Of a DNA stretch of 64,000 nucleotides, positions 56,860 through 64,000 are shown one piece after another. The stretch lies in contig NZ_WHUF01000007.1 of assembly GCF_009380165.1 (NCBI RefSeq), positions 124,001 to 188,000 on the forward strand. Reading direction: 5' to 3'. Position 1 is the first letter of the stretch; the number at the start of each line of letters is the position of its first letter. This stretch comes from Rugamonas rivuli. Its GTDB lineage: Bacteria > Pseudomonadota > Gammaproteobacteria > Burkholderiales > Burkholderiaceae_D. A model generated the notes under the pieces. It searched no databases. It had not been told where the DNA came from and worked only from the letters and a program-made list of their open reading frames with translations. The position numbers and the translations under genes were made by a program.

Positions 56860-57759
56860 ATGGACGAGCTGGGACTGGGCATCGACGCAGGCGGCACGCA
56901 AACCCGCTGGGCCCTGGCCGACCGGGACGGACGCATCGTTGCCGAGGGCGCCGTGGCCGGCATGTCGGCCACGCAGATGGCCCATGCCGCCGGCCGCGAC
57001 GCGGTGCGCGGCATCTTCTCGCTGCTGGCCGCGCAGGTGCTGGCGGCGGGCCGGCCGCAGGGCGTGTGCGCGGGCCTGACCGGCTTTGACGGCCTGGCCA
57101 CGCTGCCGGCGCAATGGCTGGCTGAACTGCTGCATATCGCACCGCATGCCGTCATGCTGCGCAACGACGTGGAGATCGCCTACCTCGACAGCTTCGCACC
57201 CGGCGAAGGCTATCTGGTCTACGCCGGCACCGGCTCGATCGCCGCCTGGATCGATGCGGACGGCGCCTTCCACCGCGCGGGCGGACGCGGCGTCACGCTG
57301 GACGATGGCGGCGGCGGTTTCTGGATCGCACGCGAGGCGCTGCGCCACATCTGGCGGCGCGAGGATGAACAGCCCGGCGCCTGGCAGCAATCGACGATGG
57401 CGCGCGCGGTGTTCGAACAGATAGGCGGCAGCGACTGGGCCTTGTCGCGCCAGTTCGTCTACGGCCAGGACCGGGGTGCGATCGGCCGCCTGGCGCTGGC
57501 CGTGGCCGCCAGTGCAGATGCCGATCCGGTGGCGCACGCCGTCCTTGAGCAAGCGGGGCAGGAACTGGCGCGCATCGCGCTGGCGCTGGTGGGTCGCTAT
57601 GGTCCGCGCCCCGTCGTGCTGAGCGGACGGGCCGCCGGCCTGCATCCGCTGATCGCCCAGGCGATGCGCGCTGCGCTGCCGGCGGAACTGTCGCTGCGAC
57701 AAAAAGAAGCACAGGCGCACCACGCTGCGGCCCGCATTGCTCTACACTCACGGAATTGA
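56860..57759 (+). CDS. BadF/BadG-type sugar kinase, probable MurNAc/GlcNAc kinase
   Basis: A 299-aa ASKHA-fold ATPase: LGIDAGGTQTRWALADRDG (phosphate 1), VYAGTGSIAAWIDADG, GRGVTLDDGGGGFWIAREAL, VVLSGRAAGLHPLI. Amino-sugar kinases of this family include N-acetylglucosamine kinase and the MurK MurNAc/GlcNAc kinase. With MurQ in the locus and no PTS or AnmK gene, it could supply MurNAc-6P. The ATG at 56860 has GGAG five bases upstream; one codon earlier is another ATG. Confidence 0.83.
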   Translation: MDELGLGIDAGGTQTRWALADRDGRIVAEGAVAGMSATQMAHAAGRDAVRGIFSLLAAQVLAAGRPQGVCAGLTGFDGLATLPAQWLAELLHIAPHAVMLRNDVEIAYLDSFAPGEGYLVYAGTGSIAAWIDADGAFHRAGGRGVTLDDGGGGFWIAREALRHIWRREDEQPGAWQQSTMARAVFEQIGGSDWALSRQFVYGQDRGAIGRLALAVAASADADPVAHAVLEQAGQELARIALALVGRYGPRPVVLSGRAAGLHPLIAQAMRAALPAELSLRQKEAQAHHAAARIALHSRN

Positions 57760-57778
57760 AACGTTGCCGAGACCGCTA

Positions 57779-58651
57779 ATGATGAAGCTACTGCCGCTTG
57801 CCGCCCTGTCCACCGCCGCCGCCCTGCTGGCCGGTTGCGCCACCGCACCGCCCGCCGGGCCGCGTATCGATACCACGCTGAGCGCGCGCAGCCAGAGCGA
57901 CCGCATCAAGTACATCATCATCCACTACACGGTCAGCGACCTGCCGCGTTCGATCAAGATCCTGACCCAGCAGGAAGTCAGCGCCCACTATCTGCTGACC
58001 GACACGGAACAGCCCTTCTTCTACACGCTGGTGGACGAATCGCGCCAGGCCAACCATGCCGGGCTGAGCAGCTGGAAGATCTACAACCAGCTCAATTCGG
58101 CATCGATCGGCATCGAGATCGTCAATCCCGGTTTTGTCGAGACGCCGCAGGGCCGCGTGTACGCGCCGTTCCCACCGGCGCAGATCGACCAGCTGATCTT
58201 GCTGTTGAAGCAGATCGTCGCCCGCCACGACATCAAGCCGGAAAACATCCTCGGCCACAACGATATCGCCCCGCAGCGCAAGCAGGATCCCGGCCCGATG
58301 TTCCCGTGGAAGCGGCTGGCCGACGCCGGCCTGGTCGCGTGGCCGGAGGCCAGCCGCGTGGCGGCGCGTTTGCCGCTGTTCCAGCAGCAGTTGCCGGACG
58401 TGGCCTGGTTCCAGCGCAAGCTGGCCCAGCACGGCTACGCGGTGCCGCAGACGGGCGAGCTGGACCAGGCCACCCGCAATGTGATGGTGGTGTTCCAATC
58501 GAAGTATCGCCAGTCGCTGTACGACGGCGTGCCGGACGCGGAATCGGCGGCCATCCTCGACGTGCTGACCAGCCCGGTGCCGGTGATGGCGATCCCGCCG
58601 ACCGTAATGCCGCAGCCGCAGCCGGCGCCTGGCACGCTGCCGACCGAATAG
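57779..58651 (+). CDS. N-acetylmuramoyl-L-alanine amidase lipoprotein (AmiD/AmpD family)
   Basis: A 290-aa zinc amidase cutting the bond between MurNAc and L-Ala. Lipobox ALLAGC (Cys20), then the amidase_2 domain (about 42-200): IIIHYT with Zn-His49, ASIGIEIVNPGF, ILGHNDIAPQRKQDPG with the second Zn-His and Asp. A C-terminal peptidoglycan-binding-like segment (FQRKLAQHGYAVPQTGELDQ) follows. It is probably anchored to the outer membrane and acts on periplasmic muropeptides. Confidence 0.92.
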   Translation: MMKLLPLAALSTAAALLAGCATAPPAGPRIDTTLSARSQSDRIKYIIIHYTVSDLPRSIKILTQQEVSAHYLLTDTEQPFFYTLVDESRQANHAGLSSWKIYNQLNSASIGIEIVNPGFVETPQGRVYAPFPPAQIDQLILLLKQIVARHDIKPENILGHNDIAPQRKQDPGPMFPWKRLADAGLVAWPEASRVAARLPLFQQQLPDVAWFQRKLAQHGYAVPQTGELDQATRNVMVVFQSKYRQSLYDGVPDAESAAILDVLTSPVPVMAIPPTVMPQPQPAPGTLPTE

Positions 58652-58667
58652 ACTCCGGGAGCGTCGC

Positions 58668-59279
58668 ATGGCTGTCACCATCACCTGTGAAGAAATTGCC
58701 GGCCATGGCGACTTCCGGCGTCTCGACAGCATAGATGGCATCGCCGTCGACCTGCGTTATGCCACGCCGGACAACTTCGTCGGCCGCGATCTGTATTCGC
58801 CGCTGGACTGCGGCTGGCTGCACAACAATGCGGCAGCGGCGCTGGAGCGGGTGGTGGTGTGGCTGGCCGAACGGCGGCCCGATTGCAAGGTGCTGGTGCT
58901 CGATGCGCTGCGTCCGCAACGCGTGCAGGAGCAGCTGTGGCTGGCGCTGCAGGGCACCGAGCTGCTGGGCTATATCGCCGATCCGGTGCGCGGTTCGATA
59001 CACTCCTTTGGCATGGCGCTGGACTTGACCTTGCTCGACGCGCAAGGGCGCGAGCTGGACATGGGCACCGGTTTCGATGATCTGTCCGAACGCTCGCATC
59101 CGGCGCTGGAGGCCGGGATGCTGGCGCGCGGCGAGCTGACCGTGCAGCAGATCGCCAACCGCCAGCTGCTGCGCGACGCCATGTTCCAGGCCGGCTGGGT
59201 CGGCATCAACAGCGAGTGGTGGCACTTCGATTGCGGCGACCGCTTGCTGGTGCGCCGCGACTACATCCGCGTGATTTGA
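58668..59279 (+). CDS. D-alanyl-D-alanine dipeptidase (VanX/DdpX type, M15D)
   Basis: A 203-aa zinc dipeptidase. SIHSFGMALDLTL gives metal His112 and Asp119, NSEWWHFD gives catalytic Glu183 and metal His186, and ALRPQ holds the conserved Arg82. No signal peptide is seen, so it is probably cytoplasmic and releases D-Ala for reuse. GGGAG precedes the ATG. Last gene of the recycling locus; not evidence of vancomycin resistance. Confidence 0.92.
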   Translation: MAVTITCEEIAGHGDFRRLDSIDGIAVDLRYATPDNFVGRDLYSPLDCGWLHNNAAAALERVVVWLAERRPDCKVLVLDALRPQRVQEQLWLALQGTELLGYIADPVRGSIHSFGMALDLTLLDAQGRELDMGTGFDDLSERSHPALEAGMLARGELTVQQIANRQLLRDAMFQAGWVGINSEWWHFDCGDRLLVRRDYIRVI

Positions 59280-59297
59280 CAGTTGGCAAACATATAT

Positions 59298-61436
59298 TTA
59301 CGCTGCAAGGTTTTGTTCAAGTATGCCGTTACTTTCTGGTAGTTCAATAAACTGGCCTTTGTTGAGACTGATTACGCGATCAGCGATCGAAATGGTTTGA
59401 GGGCGATGAGCAATCATAATCCGTGTAATTTTCAGCGCGGCGATGGCAGCGCCAATTTGAGCTTCGTTCTCCACGTCGAGGTGACTGGTTGCTTCGTCAA
59501 GGAATAAAATCTTCGGCTTACGATACAAAGCGCGAGCCAATAATACTCGTTGCTTTTGTCCGCCAGATAAGACTGTCCCCATATCGCCAACCAAAGTATG
59601 GTATCCCATGACCATGGCTTTGATTTCTTCGTGGATATTTGCTGCGCGGGCGCATTCCTCCATCCAAGCCTGATCCGGTTTGCTGTCAAGGAAAGCTATA
59701 TTGTCATATAACGAACCTGCGAACAAATGATCGTCCTGCAGAACTGTGGCGATGACGGAACGGTAGCTTCGCAAGCCGATATGCTTGAACGGTATATCTC
59801 CAACTAAAATTTGACCACTGGTTGGCGTTAGCATGCCCAGCATCAGCTTCAAACATGTCGTTTTGCCGCAGCCGGAGGGGCCGATAATGGCTACGCACTC
59901 TCCAGGCCGGATCACTAAATTTACATCCTTTAGAATATAGGGGTCGTCGCGGGAGTAGCGATAGTTGAGTTTGTTGAATGTGAGCGTGAAATCGTCAGGC
60001 ATTTCACGGGAATGATAGCTTTCCGTTTCTTCTGGCTGAGTGAGTACGATGTCAGCCAAGCGCTCTCCGTGCAGGCTAAGCATACGGAAATCAATAAACC
60101 GATCAATTAATTGATTGATGCGTGTGGAAAATTGTTCTTTGTAGACTAAAAAGGCGAATAACATGCCTACGGTGAAATACTGATCCAGCACCGCTTGCGC
60201 GCCTAGCCAGAGCACTGCTGCACGCTCCAGTGTCGATAGGGTACCCCAGCCTGTGCTAAAAAATAAATTGAGCTTTTGCGTCACCAAGTTGGCATTGATG
60301 GCATCGATGCAAAGATTGAGCCAGACTGAACGACGTTCTTGTTCGCGTCCGAACAATTTAATGCTGCGCACGCCGCGTATGGTTTCCAAAAAAAAAGTCT
60401 GTTCCTTAGCCTGCTTGACAAGCACCCCTGCCGAGGCACGGCGCAGGCTACCATAGCGGACCCAGCGCATGGCTCCATATAAAAGCACGGCGCAGCAGCT
60501 GACTGCGGTCAACGACGGACTATACAAGAGCATCATGATTAGCGTACTGACTGCTAACAGGCCGTCGAGAAGCGCATCGACGGCTGCACTGGTGAGACTG
60601 TGTTCGATAACGCGCACTGCACCAAATCGAGATACGATATCGCCTAGATGACGTCGCTCGAAATACTCGACGGGCAGCTTGAGCAGGTGCCCCATGATGT
60701 TTGACATCCACTGCAGATTGAAATGCGTACTGATGTAGATGCCGATCCAGGAACGCAAGGCGCCGATTGCCGTGGTCGATATTCCTATGCCGACCAGACC
60801 TAAGCCAAGTAAATTGAGTAAGCCTCTGTTGTTGACCACGATGGCATCGTCGGTAATCCATTGCATGATCATGGGCGAAGCAAGAGCGAGCACTTCAAGT
60901 GCTAGTGCCAGACCTAGAATTTGTAGAAGCCCGCGCTTTAAACCTACGACCTTGCCCATTAATTGACTCAGCTGTAGCGGAGCGGGTGCGCGTTTACGTT
61001 GGAAATTCATCCCTGTCGACAGCTCCACGGCTACCCCAGTGAAGTGTTGAGATACTTGCTTGAGTGGCAGTTTCAATTCGCCATGAGCAGGATCATGGAT
61101 CACAACCCACGGACCGCGGACTGACTCGAGTACGACGAAATGGTTTAAATCCCAATGCAGCAAAGCTGGCATTTGCAATTGAGCGAGCTCATCAAGCTCC
61201 AGACGTAGTGCCCGCGCACTCAGGCCTAACTGAGTGCCGATATGGATCAATTGTTCCAGGTTCGCCCCTTTGAGGGTAATGGGGAAGCGTTTGCGGAGTT
61301 CAGGCAGGTCGGTCTGATAGCCGTGATAGCAAGCGATCATGGCGAGACAAGCTAAGCCGCATTCGGACGCTTCCGTTTGCAAGATTACTGGAACTCGTTT
61401 GCTGAGCGAAAATTTTAAATCGCGTTGATTATTCAT
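59298..61436 (-). CDS. peptidase-containing ABC exporter (C39 peptidase, double-glycine peptide export)
   Basis: A 712-aa PCAT. The N-terminal C39 protease (about 15-125) has QTEASECGLACLAMI with oxyanion Gln20 and catalytic Cys26, NHFVVLE with His99 and HDPAHGE with Asp115. Six membrane helices follow (about 165-440). The ATPase has Walker A GPSGCGKTT (519-527), LSGGQKQR (about 623), Walker B ILFLDEA and His677. It removes a GG leader and exports the peptide. All catalytic residues are present. The HlyD adaptor is 15 bp upstream; GC is lower than the rest of the window. Confidence 0.95.
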   Translation of the reverse strand: MNNQRDLKFSLSKRVPVILQTEASECGLACLAMIACYHGYQTDLPELRKRFPITLKGANLEQLIHIGTQLGLSARALRLELDELAQLQMPALLHWDLNHFVVLESVRGPWVVIHDPAHGELKLPLKQVSQHFTGVAVELSTGMNFQRKRAPAPLQLSQLMGKVVGLKRGLLQILGLALALEVLALASPMIMQWITDDAIVVNNRGLLNLLGLGLVGIGISTTAIGALRSWIGIYISTHFNLQWMSNIMGHLLKLPVEYFERRHLGDIVSRFGAVRVIEHSLTSAAVDALLDGLLAVSTLIMMLLYSPSLTAVSCCAVLLYGAMRWVRYGSLRRASAGVLVKQAKEQTFFLETIRGVRSIKLFGREQERRSVWLNLCIDAINANLVTQKLNLFFSTGWGTLSTLERAAVLWLGAQAVLDQYFTVGMLFAFLVYKEQFSTRINQLIDRFIDFRMLSLHGERLADIVLTQPEETESYHSREMPDDFTLTFNKLNYRYSRDDPYILKDVNLVIRPGECVAIIGPSGCGKTTCLKLMLGMLTPTSGQILVGDIPFKHIGLRSYRSVIATVLQDDHLFAGSLYDNIAFLDSKPDQAWMEECARAANIHEEIKAMVMGYHTLVGDMGTVLSGGQKQRVLLARALYRKPKILFLDEATSHLDVENEAQIGAAIAALKITRIMIAHRPQTISIADRVISLNKGQFIELPESNGILEQNLAA

Positions 61437-61451
61437 GGTGAGTCATCGGAG

Positions 61452-62705
61452 TTATCGACTGAAAAGGGGTTCGAATACCCACTCATAAACGGCGCGGGTG
61501 TCTAGCTCGATATCCGCAACAAGTTGCATGCCGGTGCGTAGTCTTTGTGTGGTGCCATAGGCTTTCACGGACTGCTGGTCCAGCGTCACGTTGATTGAAT
61601 AGAGTGGTTCGTTCGAGATACTAGCGGTACTAATGCGGGTAGATGGAGACGCTTCACCAGCGGCTACCGGACTATCTGCTACTGCGTTTATTTTTCCCAT
61701 AATAAAACCGAATTTCTGATATGGAAACGCATCCACCTTGAGTCTGACACTCTGCCCCGGCCGAATAAAGCCCAGAGTGCGACTGGGAGCATATAGCTTG
61801 GCGTGCAGTTCGCTGGCGCTCGGGATGATACTTACCAAAGGGACGCCAGGACCGGCAGTCTGGTTGTGAGCAATTGTGAGCGAGCCGATAACACCGTCAC
61901 ATGGGGCAACAACCGCCCACTCGTGCTCATTCTTTTGCCGGCTCAAATCCGACTCATACGCGGAAATAGTCCGGGCCATCTGTGCTTTGGTCACTGAATT
62001 ACGTAAGGGAACATTGGCTAGGTCACGTTCGACTCGAGCGATATCGGCATTCGTGCTGTTGAGAGCTTTTTGCACATCATTTAGGCGCAAGCGCTGGTCC
62101 AGTAGCTCATCCCGCTTTTGTTGAACCTGCGCCTCTGGCATATAGCCCGCATGCCGCAAGCTCTCATAGCGAGCCAAAGCTTGTTCCGCTGAAAGCACAC
62201 GCTCCTGCAAAGTGGCGTGTTCGGCGTGTAGGGTGACGCGATTGCTACGCAAACTTTCTAGGTTTTCACGAGCTGCAATGGCATCAGTACCTTGCAGTTT
62301 TAGCGTGTCGGCCAGTTCGCCATGGAGTGTACCAAGGCGGCCCAGCAGCTTGGCGTCAAGTTCAGCTTCAATGGCTTTACCACTACCTCCTTGATGTTCG
62401 GTGGCAAACACCAGCAGCACATCGCCCTTTTTGACGGGTTGGCCTTCCTGTATGTTGACAATCTGCAACATGCCGCCTTGACTCGCATACAATTTGATAA
62501 CGCCACGGCTAGGTTCCAGCACGCCGCCTACGCTTTCACGGCGTGTGTATTCACCCATTATGCCGAAAGCGCACAACAAGGCAGCTAAGGATATGGCCAT
62601 CAGCACGAACAGGTAATGTGCAACCGGATGAATTAATAGTACATTGCCATGGATGCGGTTGCGTGGAGCCTCAATTACTTCGTCTCGAAACAACTGATTG
62701 CTCAC
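61452..62705 (-). CDS. HlyD-family membrane-fusion adaptor
   Basis: A 417-aa periplasmic adaptor with one N-terminal membrane helix (about 28-50). The first half-lipoyl motif is GGMLQIVNIQEGQPVKKGDV, a long coiled-coil hairpin follows (about 110-265), the second lipoyl half is APCDGVIGSL, and a beta-barrel (YAPSRTLGFIRPGQSVRLKV) ends it. It links the C39 exporter to an outer-membrane TolC-like channel, which is not in the window. Divergent from the leader-peptide gene. Confidence 0.93.
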   Translation of the reverse strand: MSNQLFRDEVIEAPRNRIHGNVLLIHPVAHYLFVLMAISLAALLCAFGIMGEYTRRESVGGVLEPSRGVIKLYASQGGMLQIVNIQEGQPVKKGDVLLVFATEHQGGSGKAIEAELDAKLLGRLGTLHGELADTLKLQGTDAIAARENLESLRSNRVTLHAEHATLQERVLSAEQALARYESLRHAGYMPEAQVQQKRDELLDQRLRLNDVQKALNSTNADIARVERDLANVPLRNSVTKAQMARTISAYESDLSRQKNEHEWAVVAPCDGVIGSLTIAHNQTAGPGVPLVSIIPSASELHAKLYAPSRTLGFIRPGQSVRLKVDAFPYQKFGFIMGKINAVADSPVAAGEASPSTRISTASISNEPLYSINVTLDQQSVKAYGTTQRLRTGMQLVADIELDTRAVYEWVFEPLFSR

Positions 62706-63204
62706 GATATTGTCACCAACAGCTGAGAATAGAAATCAAAGAACCTGCTACTGCGTGCCAAGAAGATAGAGAGATGAGATGAAGAAGACATTAAATAAAG
62801 GACTCAAAAGAACACTAAATTCGACTTTATATCGTGCAGAACCAATGCAGTTTAAGAAACAGTTATTATACAGCAACTGATGTGTATTTTTTAATTAATT
62901 TTGTATTAATTGAAGTTCTTCCGATATTATGAAAATAATTTTTGCTGAGCAGTATGCAATGCTGTTCTAATGTTGATATTAGGAAAAGAATAATTTTTAT
63001 TTGACAATTGAAAATTAAACATTGAAAATGCTGCGCAATTGTTTAGGAAGCGCAATCATTATTCTTACACTGCCAGTGAAGTTTATCCTTTACTCGTTAT
63101 TGTTTGTGATATGTTTTCCGAGGCAATAAATACCCGTGATGAAGATTGTCCCGGATAGAAATCAAGACCTTTATTTGAATTTTACTTTGGAGTTGGTTTT
63201 AATA
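62706..63204. other. AT-rich divergent region between exporter genes and leader-peptide gene
   Basis: About 500 bp, clearly richer in A and T than the rest, with runs such as TTTTTTAATTAATTTTGTATT. A TTGACA at 63001-63006 could be a -35 but the -10 around 63024 is weak. It must hold the promoters of both transcripts. Apart from one short frame (62779-62880) I see no gene. AT-richness suggests H-NS-like silencing (inference). Confidence 0.5.
62779..62880 (+). CDS. possible 33-aa basic peptide
   Basis: A short frame beginning MKKTLNKGLKRTLNSTLYRA, rich in Lys and Arg, with only a weak AGAG ribosome site. It lies in the AT-rich region by the exporter. It lacks a double-glycine leader. It may be chance. 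Confidence 0.2.
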   Translation: MKKTLNKGLKRTLNSTLYRAEPMQFKKQLLYSN

Positions 63205-63603
63205 ATGCGTATTCTCGATGCAAAAGACATTGCTGCTGTTGCTGGTGGTGCCTATGGTGTGGATCAAACTATGTGTCCGCCAGGCTATGGCGTAGCTACC
63301 ACAACTTCGTCTTCATCTGCAGTACTTAAACCTAATGCCAGCGGCAGTGTTGGTATGGATGGAAATGTGCCTAAGGGCTCTGTAACCTTGAGTCCTGGTA
63401 CAACGACCACAACCTACACGGTCACTACGGCTTGCGTGCCGAATATCCAACCTCCGCCTCCACCTCCACCTCCACCTCCTGCACCGGTAGTGGTGGTAGT
63501 GGTGGTGAATAACGGCGGTGGAGGTCCCGATGAGAAACCCAGTTATGGTGGTGGTCATGAACCTGGTCAAGGCACCCACCCCGAGGAGGAAGACGGCGGC
63601 TAA
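63205..63603 (+). CDS. double-glycine leader peptide with Pro10-Val7 core (putative C39-exporter cargo)
   Basis: A 132-aa precursor. The leader MRILDAKDIAAVAGG ends in Gly14-Gly15 and matches the colicin V leader pattern (M-R-x-L, I/L at 9, V12, GG), so cleavage is expected before Ala16. The 117-aa core has two Cys (24 and 77) in a Thr/Ser/Gly-rich region. Ten Pro (83-92), A-P and seven Val (95-101) follow, then a Gly/Pro/Glu/His tail. GGAG lies 12 bases before this ATG. An in-frame ATG at 63139 would give a 37-residue leader. Divergent from the exporter genes. No homologue is recognised; antibacterial, signalling or surface roles are all open. Confidence 0.7.
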   Translation: MRILDAKDIAAVAGGAYGVDQTMCPPGYGVATTTSSSSAVLKPNASGSVGMDGNVPKGSVTLSPGTTTTTYTVTTACVPNIQPPPPPPPPPPAPVVVVVVVNNGGGGPDEKPSYGGGHEPGQGTHPEEEDGG

Positions 63604-63648
63604 TCACAAAACGACGAAATTGCTTATTTAAGTAATCCGTTCTCATAT

Positions 63649-63682
63649 CGAAATCGGCAAGAGCGTCCTGTTGCCGATTTCG
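63649..63682. repeat. 12-bp perfect inverted repeat after the leader-peptide gene
   Basis: CGAAATCGGCAA and TTGCCGATTTCG with a 10-base loop, 45 bp after the stop. No T run follows on either strand, so it is at most an atypical terminator or mRNA-stabilising hairpin. Confidence 0.45.
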
Positions 63683-63806
63683 TATACCTTCCAGCGCTGT
63701 TTTGATGTGGTGCTATTCCGCTGTAATTTTGGCAAATCGTTCAGGTCGGCTTTTTTGTATGATTACTCGTCATAAATTATGATGAGCGAAGTACTACGGA
63801 ATTTTT

Positions 63807-64000
63807 ATGCAATTTTTAAGAAACATAGTTTTATCATATTTGCTTTCTCTACTGATGTTCACTGCGGGAGTGGCCCATGCAGCTCATGACCAATGGAGGC
63901 GCTTGGATATAAATGTGAATCTTGATACCGGTATTAATACTACCGTTGAGGTGTACTTTCCCATATCGGGAAAACCGAAAGCTCTGGTCATTGCCGTGCC
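63807..64000 (+). CDS. exported protein, N-terminal fragment (possible alpha/beta hydrolase)
   Basis: An ATG at 63807 six bases after CGGA opens a frame running off the window (64 complete codons). The product starts with a signal peptide (MQFLRNIVLSYLLSLLMFTA...AHA). VEVYFPISGKPKALVIAVP follows, the entry into the first strands of a secreted alpha/beta hydrolase. The catalytic part is outside. Low GC like the neighbouring exporter genes; it may belong to the same system. Confidence 0.6.
   Translation, partial: MQFLRNIVLSYLLSLLMFTAGVAHAAHDQWRRLDINVNLDTGINTTVEVYFPISGKPKALVIAV

Noticed and set aside
58668..59279. VanX-type dipeptidase as a glycopeptide-resistance gene
   Set aside because: No vanH/vanA ligase or two-component genes; it lies in a peptidoglycan-recycling locus and is of the DdpX type.
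63136..63204. Upstream start for the leader peptide as the only start
   Set aside because: It would give a 37-residue leader; the start at 63205 produces a leader matching the 15-residue colicin V pattern. It is kept as an alternative only.
63649..63682. Rho-independent terminator after the leader-peptide gene
   Set aside because: The stem is perfect but no T run follows, so it is listed only as an inverted repeat.

Overview
The window is GC-rich chromosomal DNA from a betaproteobacterium. It most resembles the Oxalobacteraceae (Duganella/Massilia/Rugamonas type). The evidence is gene content and order: a lipB-lipA pair near a YbeD-like gene, an lpoA-yraN-diaA-dolP block facing rsmI, bioAFDB, a leucine-degradation operon and many TonB-dependent receptors. 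This assignment is inference from gene content; no 16S sequence is present. There is one tRNA (Pro, UGG). I see no rRNA, CRISPR array, intact insertion sequence or prophage.

Layout. 1-5.7 kb: a PAS chemoreceptor and an Asp/Glu-racemase-like gene diverge around a perfect FNR/Anr-type box, followed by a PAS-GGDEF-EAL protein, YiaA, a DUF808 protein and a LysE exporter. 5.8-10.8 kb: a FecR-type secreted protein, a CII-like regulator, and an envelope-stress-like set (secreted Pro-rich protein, DUF2491, PspA/IM30). 10.9-15.9 kb: YbeD-like protein, LysR/GST pair, lipB, lipA, YefM-YoeB toxin-antitoxin, ung. 15.9-23.6 kb: a reverse-strand cluster (TonB receptor, DUF4331 protein, small lipoprotein, TPR protein, HupE-like protein) diverging from an ECF sigma/anti-sigma pair. 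The receptor and the DUF4331 gene carry the same promoter-like element (TGAATCC-N16-CGTAYA), which suggests one sigma-controlled regulon. 23.7-30.6 kb: thioesterase, an exported truncated globin fused to a DUF3034 barrel, and the LpoA/YraN/DiaA/DolP envelope block with rsmI. 30.7-33 kb: tRNA-Pro and a MarR/CPBP-protease operon behind an 18-bp palindrome.

33.3-38.5 kb: a TonB receptor and a GH35 beta-galactosidase with no space between them (beta-galactoside uptake and hydrolysis). 38.5-50.3 kb: a long reverse-strand run for leucine degradation (MCC beta, methylglutaconyl-CoA hydratase, MCC alpha, HMG-CoA lyase). The bioAFDB biotin genes sit inside it and are bracketed by two direct copies of a REP-like repeat. 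MCC is biotin-dependent, so the arrangement makes metabolic sense. 50.9-59.3 kb: a peptidoglycan-recycling locus (GntR regulator with a candidate operator, MurQ, GNAT, AmpG-like permease, GHL10 lipoprotein, BadF-type sugar kinase, amidase, D-Ala-D-Ala dipeptidase) interrupted by a DUF1778/GNAT toxin-antitoxin pair.

59.3-64 kb: base composition drops clearly. This end holds a C39-peptidase ABC exporter and an HlyD adaptor, divergent from a gene for a peptide with a CvaC-like double-glycine leader and an unusual core (two Cys, ten consecutive Pro, seven consecutive Val, Gly/Glu-rich tail). This is the best candidate for an undescribed secretion/peptide system in the window. The window ends inside an exported protein gene next to it.
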